This document shows positions 25,901-37,900 of a stretch of 64,000 nucleotides of DNA, one piece after another. Every line of letters starts with the position of its first letter. The stretch's first letter is position 1. This DNA comes from Dactylorhiza incarnata (taxonomy: Eukaryota; Streptophyta; Magnoliopsida; Asparagales; Orchidaceae), in contig JAWHQI010000170.1 of NCBI GenBank assembly GCA_033032865.1, positions 1,795,001 to 1,859,000 of the forward strand, given 5' to 3'. Position numbers and translations under genes: made by a program. The notes beneath the pieces are model-generated. The model did not search any database, was not told where the DNA came from, and was given only the letters and a program-made list of their open reading frames with translations.

Positions 25901-28900
25901 TAAGAACCATAAAAATACCTTGGAATAGTCCATCCCACCATATATGTCTCCAACAAGCATGTCAATGTTACTGTTATCTCCTTTTTGACTTAGCTCTAAC
26001 AGTTCATCAAAACTAGAAAATAACCAAATAGCTACTGAAGAATAAAAATGACAACAGAAATTAATAGCTTAGTAATTAAAAAGAAAGAAAACCTCTTGCA
26101 CTTTGTTAACAGCCTTCCCAGCCCCCAATAAGTACCACCTCCTACGTTGGTGCCACTAATTCGTTGAAATTTCCCATCCCCGTCAACCTACAAGTAATTT
26201 GATATTAAATAGCTTAGAATGCTGTAAAATAATCAATATGAAAGATGATTAAATAGAATAGATATCACTCATGAGTATTACTTTGATGATGCTGACTCCA
26301 GAACCAATATTAACAAGAAGGTAAGGAAACAAATCATGTTGATCGATCTGCACAAACTCCTTTCGGCCTTCCATATGTGTAAAAGCTTCATGTCGAATTG
26401 CCTGCACAATAAGCCCAAAATTGCATTTACGTTGGTGATATTATACCAACTATATAGTAAGCAGGGACCAACTATATAGTCATGCAGTAAATGGACGGAA
26501 AAAAATTAAAGTAGAGTGAAATTAATTAACTGTTGTAATGTTGTTTAAATTTAGTAATCCAATGTCAAATTGCTTGAGTCATCCATTTGTAAATCCAGCA
26601 AAAATTATCATATGGTTCTAGATTTAGAAATATATGGGCATGAAATCGGTGGAGAAACAAAAGATAGGTATGAGGATAAGTCTTTAACTTAATATTTATA
26701 CATGCATATGTATTATATAGAGAAAAAATGGAGATGGGGAGGGGGGCTTTCTGGAAGGCCCGCTTGGGCTCTCTGCTGACATAAGTCCTCCGTCTCTCCC
26801 TCTCACTTCACACCATCGACGGGTCTTGGTCTCGGGCATTGAAGAGGGCTCGGATTTGAGCAACCCGCGTGGCTTCTATTCTTCTTCTCGGCACGATTTA
26901 CTGGTAACCCTAACCATTTTCTGATTTAACTTCTCTAATTGCGGCGATAAACGGACTGTTTAATGGATGGTTTGGGGCTCGGTGGTTTGAGGTTTTGATG
27001 GATTTCATCTCCTCTCTTCTTCTATTTTCATTTATGAATATGGATCCTGGGCGATGATGGATCATGTATGGGTTTTGCGCTAGTGATGTAAATCAATAGA
27101 GGATGGCCTTGAAGCTTTAACTCTAAGGCAACCTATGCAGTCATCATTGAGCTTTGATTCCATGGCAAGCTCCATGCAGTCAGTATTTGGCTAGGTCTGA
27201 GATGAGAGTTTTTTTTTATACTTAGCTCTCACTTTGATTCCTCTAAATTACCCCTCTCCCACTCTCTCTTTCTCTAAATGTTTATGTTAGATATTTGGGA
27301 GTTTGTAAAACATGATGAGGTGGGATTGTGGTTTGAACGGCTAAAGAATGATGCTGTAATCTGCTGGAGGTGTTGGTTTAGCTGGCCAATATCAATCTGA
27401 GAGTCGACTGCTATATGAATATGCTGGGGTTTCCTCTTTCCTTTCCTTTATCTCCCTCTTCTGGAATAAATGTGCCACTTGCATGAAGATTGTGCCTTCA
27501 AGAATGAATGTACCTTCGAGAATAAATGTGTCTTATGAGTATGTTGGATGGTTTGAAAAGACAACCCATGCGTTAGATTAGAACTACGTGGGCTTGAATC
27601 CGTATAGTTGGGATGCGGAGTACGTAGGAGGCGATTGAGGTAATACAGCCTCAACCCAAAAGGGAGTCCAAATATCACTCCCCGCACAAATATCTTACTA
27701 CACTTACTATTGATTGGTAGTTACATTTTATATAGTATTCTGATGAACTTAATGAGCACATGTACAGGTATTGTTAGGTCAAGGCAAAAGCTCTGGAGAT
27801 GTGATAGTAAAAGTGGCACATAATGAGGTACGTGATACTTAATTGTTTTACTCATTTTGTCAGCCTACAAATAATTTGAATTGCATGTGTGTATGATATT
27901 ACCCGCTTACCTTTAATTACCTGTTTATTTATAATCGTGTGACAATTCCTTAAATCGCACCTTCGTTCTCGCCTCATTAATTCGAGTTTTCCGGGTCGAG
28001 TGTGACAACCCCAATATCTTAAGGTTTTATGTCCAAGTTGTAAGCTCAGAGCTAGCTATGAAGGGGTCAATGTCTGAAGCCCACGCATAGGATCGAGTCA
28101 CCAGACGGGATGCAACTGCATAAGGGGACGGGGATGATGAGAATGTGTTTCCCCTAGATCTTCAGTGGCGAACTACGATGAGGTAGACGATTGAAGCCTT
28201 TTCGTGGTGTCCGAAACAGGGGGGACGAGGAGCGGCATAGGTCAAAATTGGTGTCGTGACGGGAGGTCAGAATGGGGTCACCTTGTGAGGGACCTAACCT
28301 AGGGCAATTGCAAGCTATAGCACAACATTCTTGCTCTGTTTTAGACCAACAGGTGTGGCTCTGCTATTGAAAGCGGAAGGAACAAATGGCACGGATCGCG
28401 CCCTCAACGTTTGTCTAATTCACAGAGGGAGACGCACGAAGAGAGGGATTTGAATGAACAACTCCTTCGCGTGTGATATCCTGCAGCCAGATGTAGCCCT
28501 ATGGGGTTTGTCGATGATGGACTAAGGGAGATGGAGGGGAGGGAGTTTCCTTGGAGAGAGAGAAAGAGAGAGCTATAAACCTCTTGATGCCCAAATGAAA
28601 GCTTACTCAAGTACGCCTACGCCCGGTTCTAAAATAAATTTGAGTATAAATATTAAATACAAAGCTTTAAATAATCTAAAGAGCGTACTGTCCTGATCAA
28701 CATGTGCCCCTAAATAAATTTGATTTTAATGATATAAAAAAGGTGCGAAAAATAGAAATAAATGTGAAATAAAAAATCGAATCTAGGTGTAATTGGGCCC
28801 CATCTTTCGGCCGCCTCCTGCCATATTGGCGTCTGACAAAAGTGTATGTGACATCACTCCACTCCTTTAGAACGAGTTTGTCGTCGAATTCGAAGTCGGT

Positions 28901-31900
28901 GTATGTCTTCCAGGAGAACTCCAATGTCTCCCGACTCTCCTCCCACAGTAGTTCCTCCCAACAAATGAGGACCTCACATGTCCCTTGATTAATACGGAAT
29001 CAAATGACCTTTAGTGGTAATGGTACTAGTGGCCCAGCAAACACTAGTGGTAACTCCGGAATGGTTGTTGGGCATCTTCTATGAATGATTTTAATCGTGA
29101 GACGTGGAAGACGTCGTGTATCCTCGATGGGTGGCAGTGTCAAGTGATGTGCTACCTTTTCATTCCTCTCCAACGCCTGAAATGTCCCACAATAACGTGG
29201 TGAGAGCTTGTTGTTAAGGCATCATACGATCGTCAGCTACATATAGGGTGATAGCATCACCACACCCAGTTGTGCACCTGGAACTCCATGGCATATGTTT
29301 GTCGTCAGAGTATTTCTCCACCCTCTCCAGAGCCCGAAGGAGAAGTTCGCGTGCTAAGGCCAAGATCTGATCTCCACTATGAAGTAGTTGGTTCGCCCCT
29401 TCCATCTTGGGCTAGTGTGTATTTGGAATGATAGCAGATGGGTTACGGCCATAAACCACCTTGAAGGCGTCATCCGCAGCAAGGAGTATAAGAAGTATCG
29501 TAGCAATACTCGGCTCATGCCAAGTGCGCTACCCAAGACTTGGGTTATCCCCCACCAAGCACCATAAGTACATCTCGATCATTTTGTTTGTGATCTCTGT
29601 CTGTCCGTCAGATTATGGATGGTATGCGGAGGAGAACGCCAACTTGGTCCCGCAGAGGCGGAACATCTCATGGGAAATCGACATGTAAACAATGCATCGT
29701 GGCCTGAGTACCGCGTATAGGATCATAACATGCTTGAAGAAGGTGTGTGCCACACTGACTGATGTGTATGGGTAAATCAAGGGTATGAAATGCACCCCCA
29801 GGAGAAGTGGTCCACCACCACAAAAAATACTGACTTGCCTTGTGAATGAGCGACCTCTCGATGAAATCCATAGAGATTTTCGCCCAGCTCTGTGATGGAA
29901 TATGGAGAGATTGTAAGAGTCTTATGGATGTGTCTGTAGGCTTTAGTTCTGATGCCAGATAATGCAGGTGAGCACGGCCTCCGCATGTACCCTCTAACGT
30001 GTCTTTTCCACGTCCTTGTGAGAGATCGTGGATCTATGCGTGCATGTATCTCCCCCGCGATGGGATTGAGGTCCCCTCCTCCTGAATGGTCACAAATAGT
30101 GTCATGTATTACTCAAAAATGGCGAGCAAAACACCTTACTCCTCATAAAGGAGATAAAGAGCGTTTGTCGCTCCATTGAAATTCCCAACTTGGTACTCGA
30201 CTGTGAAGTCGGACTCCAGGATCCACCAATCCAGTGTTTTTGATGGAAGGTAGTAAACTTCTTCTACATGCGGTATTTAAGGTTGTAGTGACTTGTGTTA
30301 ATGCTAAAATGACACCCCCCCCCCCTAAGTAAAGACCCCAATGTTGCATCATGTCACCAATCTGATCAATTCCCGCTCATAAGAAGGAAACTTCTTGAGA
30401 TGCGTCGTCAATTTATGGTTGAAGAATGCAATAGGGTTTTCTTGGTGTTGTAAGATCACTCCAATCCCACTCCCTGATGCATCACACTCCACCACAAAGT
30501 CTTGCGTATTGTCGGGAAGCAGTGAAATGGGGCTGCTGCGAGGGCTGCCATCAGGGGTCAGAAATGCATTTGTCGCCTCTGGTGTCCATTGGAACTCATT
30601 CTTCTTGAGCAGACTCGTCAAAGAGGCAGCAATCACCTCGTAGCTTTGAATAAACATGCAGTAATAACCAAACAAGCACAGTAAGCCTTGGGACGCCTTT
30701 GCAAACAGGAGATGTGGCCAAGCTTGTCCAGGTCAACTGAGAACCCCCGACTATGAACAATGCCCTCAGTTATTCCACTTGCTCCTAGTCAGAAGTACAC
30801 TTGGAGCACTTGAGGAACAAAGTTGATTGCGGTGGAAAGCTTCAAAGACCATCCAGACGCGGAGAAAGTGCTCAACTAGGGTGGAGTTATAGATTAGTAT
30901 GTCGTCGAAGAAAACAATCACAAATTTACGGAGGAAGGATCTGAGTACCTCATTTATTAGTGTATGGAAGGTCGAGGGCGCATTGGTGAGCCCGAATGAC
31001 ATCAACAAGAACTTAAAGTGGTCGTGATGGGTTCGGAAGACCGTCTTCTCCACATGATCGGCATGCATCCGAATTTGTTGGTAACCGAAGTGCAGATCCA
31101 GCTTGGAGAACAGGCGAGCTCCATGTAGCTCATTGAGGAGCTTGTCGACCACTAGGATCGAGAATTGACCTTGTTGTTTTGGTGTTCAATTTCCGATACA
31201 CTACACAAAAGTGCAAGAACTCATCGCGCTTCTTGACCAAAAGGACGAGTGACGAAAAGGGGGATCGATTGGGCAGAATGATCCCCTGATGCAACATCGT
31301 TAGATGATTAGCGGTATTGTCTCAGGTACCATGTGGATGTGGTGCTCCTGGGACCTCAGTGGGAGAAGACCTAGTGAATTCTCAAAAAGAGTTGCATGCT
31401 CCTCCAGTGAGCCCACCAAAATCCTCTGTTGAGAATTAGAGGGTTGAATGGTGGCGAGGTGTGGGGGGCTCTTTCGCTCCTCACCCCAACCAACATACGC
31501 AATGTGAATATAGCCAGAAAGTCATGGTTAGTGTAACAAGTCCCGCGCGAGTGGGCATAGAGAGTGGAGCTTCTCCACGTAGTCGTTCTCTATTGGAGAA
31601 GACTGCATGCATGCCCTCCTTGGGCAAAATGGGTAAACCTAGAGCTCGAGTGACGGCCTCCCCAATGAAATTGTGGGTGCTACTTGAATTCACTAAGATC
31701 CAAACAGAGTGGTTGGCAACTCGGATATGTAACTGCATCGAATGTAGACTATGTACCCCAGTCATGTCATGTAGAGAGATTTGTAGCTTGTACTCATTCG
31801 TTGGGGTTGCGTCCATGTCATCTTCCACCTCTAAGCAGAAGAGTTGTTTGCATCGATGTCCTAGTGCATAAGCCTCATCGAAGTTGAAATACAACCCATT

Positions 31901-34900
31901 TGTTCAACGCTCTATAATTCCCATCGGTGACAGCCTACAGATAAACGATGTTGGGGTTGTTGTTGGTCCCCTGACCCCGGCCCTAGGGCAGTGGCTCCAT
32001 CAATTTGGGGGTTGGTGTCTGGGAGGTGTGGCATGCTCTGGTAATCGTCGCCCGTACTAACTAAAATTGCAATCGTGAATTTGCGCCAAGCTCCAATTCC
32101 TTAACTCTTGCGGTGAAGATAGAGATATGTTGCTCGGATCGGATATCAGGCACATGCGGGAGGAAAGTCTGGAACTTCTCCACGTAGTTGTCAATCTTCC
32201 TCGTGTGTTTGAGGGAAATCAAGCCCCCCAAAGGATTTCCACACATTGGGGACCCGAACTGGATATGACATAATTGTTTGAAGTCGTTGCATATTATGTG
32301 GGGCTTCTCCAGGTCCAAGAGCGTAAACTACATTTGGGCCGCTGCTAACAAGTGATAAACAACCAAAATTCACTCCATGGTTGGCTTCCTCTGATTAGCG
32401 AAAAACTGCTCGCACGGGGTCAACCAACGCAGCGGATAGCTCTTGTCTTCTGATGTCGGGAGCTTCATCTTGACGTAGAGCGGGTGGACATTGTTCTTGT
32501 AACGCCCCCTATGAAATCCCTCCTGCAATCCGCGGAATCCTCCTTTATGGTGGTTGCTTCCGAGCCCATTACGTTGAAAGTCGTTGCTACAGTGCTGAGG
32601 TGGAATAACACCCTTCATGCGAGCCGAAAGATCGTCCAAGGCCACTTGTTGTCAGTTCTAAGATGCGGAGATTTGATCCATCGTCAATTTGTGCATCCAT
32701 TCATACATATTGGATCCCACCATAGTTGGCCCTGATATCAAGTTGTCATAGTGCACAAGATCGAGTCAACGGACGGAATGCGATGAAAGAAGGGGAAGAT
32801 GATTGATGAGAACATGGTTTCTCCATTGATCCACGGTGGCGACCTAAAGCATGTGTCCCGTGTGTTAAAAAGAACCGCCTCTTCTTCCTGCGTGATTTCC
32901 CGAGGGAGGATGTAGCCCTAGGGGGATTGTCGATGCTTACCTAGGGGATACGGAGGGGAGGGAGTTTCAATGGAGAGAGAGAGAGAGGGAGCCCTAAACA
33001 TATTGATGCCCAAATGACATTCTTACTCAAGCATGCCCAATTCTAACACGAAGTCGGGTATAAATGTAAAGTTTCAAATAAACTAAAATGTGTGCGAGTA
33101 AAAGTCAATAAGGTCAAGTTAGTCGAGTATACGATGCTCCGATAGGGGATTGTTGGTATATACATCCAATTATGGAGCACATCTAAACTTCTGTTTCTAG
33201 ATCATAAGCTATTAATAAAGAGATTTCTACATAGTGATAAGTCTATTGGGTGAAGGACAATATATAAGTTTAAGGATGTATAGAGAAGTTCAGGTGCTTA
33301 AGAAAAAGGACTTCTTCACCGAGTTAGCATATAGTAGTTGTCTTCCAAATAAGAATTTGGTATGACCCGCACTATTTAGCACAAAAAAGGACAACATCGA
33401 TATGTATGCAAAATAGTAATATGTTGATAAGGAAATCCAGGATCCTATTGTTATCTAAGACCATCCTTGTTCTGCAATGTAATTGTGTTACCCTCACGCA
33501 TTCGCCGGAGCGGTCACGCCTCAACGGGAGCACCGGAGCGCGCATTTGGAGACCGCCGTGATTTGGCAATTAATTAGTATTAATTAATTACCATTAATTA
33601 ATATTAATTATATTAAATGTGTTGTCTTTTAAAGCATGCTCTCCCTCGTCTATATAAGGAGGAGGGGTAAGAGTGTGTTGGGCATCTCTTGGGATCACTT
33701 ATTTAGGCTCTTTGAGAGTAAGGCTCTTTGGAGGACCCAGCCTCTGAGAGTTGGCCGGAGCTTGCTCCGGATTATATTTTGTATGCTTGTTTTCAGATTA
33801 ATTCATTATTATGTTTGTTCTCTCTACTTTTCGAACGTGCAACTTTCAGTTCTGCAACAATGGTCCGACCTGCCGGTAGCGCCAGAGTAAGGCTCTTTGG
33901 GGGACCCAACCTCCAAGAGTTGGTCGGAGCTTGATCCGGATTATATTTTGTATGCTTGTTTTCAGATTAAAGCAATATTGTGTTTGTTCTCTCTACTTCT
34001 CAATCGCACTACTTTCTGCTCTGTAACAATGGTCCGACCTGCCGCTCTCCGCCCGCTACCCTTGCAGCCGCCGGGAACCAACATTGTGCTCGCCCTCGAC
34101 CTCATCCACGACCTCCGCACTGAGCTCCAGGCTATGCATTACCTCATTGCCAAGCATCTCGCCAACGACAAACGCATAAAGGACTCCTCTGCTCGGGCAC
34201 TCCGCCAGCTGGCCCTTCTCGGGGAACCACAGGAGGATGCTCCCTTCCTGGCGGGCTCGGAACTGCACGGCGCGACCCCCGTAGTCCGGACTCTCCCCGC
34301 TCTGACTTTGTCGACGCACGACAAGGGCCATAAGCCGTCCTCATTCCCTTTGTCTGTTGAGCCGCAGAAGAATACCCCCACCATCGCGTTCGATGCTGCC
34401 ACCGAGCCTTACAGTCCGTCGTTGCTAACCGCCGAACCATGCCCTCTGGCCACGGTTCTTCGTCATCGTCGAGCAATCCGCCCCAGCTTCCCTTTCAAGT
34501 GTCGCCATCGTCAAGAAGCCTGCAACAATGCACCTTCCCACGAATCCCCTACCATCAGCTGACCGGCACAAATTCCTCTATGGGTGATGCCGCTGCCAAG
34601 CAACAACAACACCTTTACCTCGTGCCCCCCCCCCCCCCGCATGCACTCCACATCAAAACCCTCGAGCCACACATCACGCCACCTTCTGCAACTACAGATT
34701 TTTTATCTTCCCAACTGTGTCCCCCACGCCACCATCATAATACTTTTTCAGGACCGCTCCATTTTCCATCTCCCACGCCTCTTGCACCCCAACCGAAACG
34801 ACCCCAATATATGTTTTCTTTTTGCCCCCACTAAAGGCCAAACTTACTTTCTTTCACAGCCAGCTGCCAGGACATGTTTTCTGATTTCCCCCACTAAAAG

Positions 34901-37900
34901 CCAAATCCCACTTTCTTTCCCCGCCAGCTGGCAATATTTTTTTTCTTCCCCCATTAAAATCCAAACCCCACTTTCTTCCCTCCATCTCTTGTCGCACCCC
35001 TTTTATTTTCTCTTCGTCCATACCCCCCCCCCCCTTTATTCTGTCTAGCTGCCACCCCTCCTATCATCACTGTTTAACTTTAATTGTCGTCGATTTTCAC
35101 CCTCCATTCTTGTTTTTATTTAGCTTCTCTTTTTCACCCAATGTTGCACGCTCCTTTTCATTTTGCTTTTATTTTCTCACTCAAAGCTGCATCATTCTCC
35201 TTTTTCTGAAAACGCCCCCATCCAACCGGTATTGACGGCCGACGTTCGAAATGACCCCGACAAAAAAGTAAAACTCGACCTTGGGGACAAGGTCTATTTT
35301 CAAGGGCGATGGTATGTTACCCTCACGCATTCGCCAGAGTGGTCACGCCTCAAAGGGACCACCGGAGCGTGCATTTGGAGACCGTCATGATTTGGCAATT
35401 AATGAGTATTAATTAATTAGTTAATATTAATTAATTACCATTAATTAATATTAACTATATTTGTTGAAAGAAAAGAAAAAGATAATACTTGGTGATTTTA
35501 TTCATCCCTCAAAGGGGCATTATATAGGACTTACATGTACTATTCAAGTTAAAACTGCAATGTGGGACTAAACCCAAATACATCTAAAGTCTTTAATATA
35601 CCGACATTGACTCGATGTTTTCAACACTCCCCCTCAAGCTAGAGGGGAAACCTTCAGCTTGGACATCATAATAACGGCAATGGAGGTAGGCGATATGGGA
35701 CAAAACATCAGACGAGTCACCGGAAAAAATTCCAAACCGGAGAATCAAACAGAGAACATAAACACACACGACGCAAACCACACACGACGCAGGACCCACA
35801 CACGATGTAGGACCCACACACGATGCAGGACCCACACACGACGCAGGACTCGCTGGAAACAGGTCATCCAACATCACTTACACACACAACATGCAGAAGG
35901 GAACAAGCGATGTGGAGTTAATCATCAAACGGACAACCGGGGATACTCCGTCGGGGATAATCCGCACAAATGGCGGTCCCACACGACAAAGTCCCATACG
36001 ACACGGTCCTATGCGACACAACCTGCCGAGATTAGAACACCAACATCAGTCGTTTCCCAACACACGACCAATCGAAAGAAATATGAGGAGACACAAAGAG
36101 CATACAACATAAGCCCGGAGGCCGTGTGGAACGAAGGCGAAAGGTCGGGAAAGATCATTTGAGTCGTCTTCATCCTAATCACTCCCCCTCACGTGGAACA
36201 TGTGCAAGAAGGCATAGAACGCACAAACATAAGACAAAACATGACATAAAAAATTACAAAAAAAGTAACGGAGAATGGTTGTCGGCGAGAACACGGCCCA
36301 AGATGCAGCGAGCAAAGCACGGGCTTGAGCCAATAGCGAGCAGAAGGCTCAAGCAGCTGCGAGCAGAGGGATCAAGCAGCGGCGAGCAGAAGGCTCAAGC
36401 AGCGGCGAGCAGAAGGCTCAAGCAGAAGGCTCAAGCAAGAAAGAGAGGAGCTCGGCACCAAGAGAAGCATTGACGCAAGCAACAGCACAGGAAGCCACAG
36501 CTCATAGTAGCAAGCGACTGGAAGCACAGTAACAGGAAAGGAAACCACAGCCGGCAGGGTCGTCGCCCAGACATGATGTCGTGGAAAGGGACTGGAACGG
36601 TGCAGGAAGCCATCGATGAAGAAGTTGTCGGATCTACAGTAGGGATCGATGAGGGGGGCTCAACTGGACCAGTCGACATTGACGAGAGACTTGACGGGAC
36701 CAACTGACGCAAGCAGTGATGGGATTGAGCGCCGGCTGGAGCTGAGGAGAGGCTTCTAGCGGCATCAGCAGCGTACGACGGGATCGTAGCCGATAGGCGA
36801 AGACGTGATCGTCGATGTCGCCGGATGTGCTGCAGCAAAGACGAGGGGCTCGTCTGGAGACGAGAGGCTCGCCTGGATCAAACAATGTTGACGAGAGGCT
36901 CGACGGGACCATTCGAAGCAGAGGAAGGGAGAAAGGCCCGCACCCATCGTTGGAATCAAGCATCGATTCTGTCGATGGGAGCGGGAGCAGGGCTACCAGG
37001 GGAATCCTTAGCAGCACAGTCGGTCGGGTCTTACACGAGAGGCAGAAGCAATGAAAATCAGAGAGGAATACAAAGAACTTTAGGTCGCCAACAATTTAAG
37101 GCGAAAAAATTTCCAGATTTGTTTCCCGCTCTGATACCATGTTGAAAGAGAAGAAAAATATAATACTTGGTGATTTTATTCATCCCTCAAGGGGGTATTA
37201 TATAGGACTTACATGAACTCTTCAAGTTAAAACTGCAAGATCGGACTAAACTTAAATACACCTAAAGTCTCTAATAGACCGGCATTGACTCGATATTTCC
37301 AACAATATTGATTATATTAAATGTGTTGTCTTATTAAGTGTGCCAACCCTCATCTATATAAGGGGAGGGGTAAGAGTGTTTTGGGAATCTTTTGGGATCA
37401 CTTATTTTAGGCTCATTGAGAGTAAGGCTCTTTGGAGGATTCAGCCTCTGAGAGTTGGTCGGAGCTTGTTGCGGATTATATTTTGTATGCTTGTTTTCAG
37501 ATTAATGCATTATTGTGTTTGTTCTCTCTACTTCTCAAAAGCGCAACTTTCAGCTCCATAACAAATTGTTTCTTATAAGGTCCTTATGGTGTAATAAGTT
37601 AATTAGAAACACATGCATACAACTAAATAAGTGAACAGCTTGTTATGTATATGCTCCTACGGAAGCCCACCTAGCGAGGTAGAGGAACCCAGGGCCGCTT
37701 CTCTTTAAGTTATCTTTTTTATTTATATATATTATTTAGTTTATCTTATATGTCATAGCCCTTCAATAAAATGTGAGGCTAGTGTATGTTTAGGTATCTC
37801 ATATCTTTGTATGATGGGTTAGGCCTAGAGCTAAGGAAACCAACCATTGATTGTATCTTGGTGAGACAATGTCTCTCGAAGTGTTGATGTAATCTTGTCT

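Larger units (their letters stand above)
28001..33122 (-). mobile_element. Ty3/gypsy element F, decayed
   Basis: LTR-like ends (28001-28702 and about 32743-33122) share stretches such as TGTAGCCCTA, GGAGGGGAGGGAGTTTC and TTGATGCCCAAATGA. The right copy is shorter. A primer site related to initiator-Met (TTGATATCAGGGCC, minus strand) lies at about 32,727-32,742. The candidate target duplication tcgag occurs at 27996-28000 and 33123-33127. Internal gag, protease, RT, RNase H and integrase remnants follow in Ty3 order on the minus strand. Confidence 0.72.
35462..37304 (-). mobile_element. Non-autonomous copia-type element L, nested in the K LTR
   Basis: 165-bp LTRs (35462-35626, 37140-37304) begin and end TGTTG...CAACA. 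The target duplication atatt is at 35457-35461 and 37305-37309. The primer site TGGTATCAGAGCGGG (minus strand) abuts the right LTR, and the polypurine tract, seen as CTCCCCCTCAAGC, abuts the left LTR. The 1.5-kb interior has no gag or pol domain. LTRs differ at about 18 positions, so it is an older insertion. Confidence 0.88.
33486..37563 (+). mobile_element. Non-autonomous LTR element K with tRNA-Tyr-like primer site
   Basis: LTRs begin TGTTACCCTCACGC (33486, 35315) and end with TAACA. The target duplication aattg is at 33481-33485 and 37564-37568. The left LTR 3' end and primer site occur twice (near 33,859 and 34,028). The primer site TGGTCCGACCTGCCG (34,030) matches the 3' end of plant tRNA-Tyr as I remember it. 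Only about 1.3 kb separates the LTRs and no pol domain is present. The right LTR is split by element L. Confidence 0.82.
35315..37563 (+). repeat. 3' LTR of element K, interrupted by element L
   Basis: Made of 35315-35461 and 37310-37563. Joined, it matches the first LTR equivalent at 33486-33859. Confidence 0.78.

Noticed and set aside
35659..36473. Open frames of 73-167 codons inside element L
   Set aside because: Composed of the tandem repeats of L (Thr/His/Arg-rich) with no relation to copia proteins.
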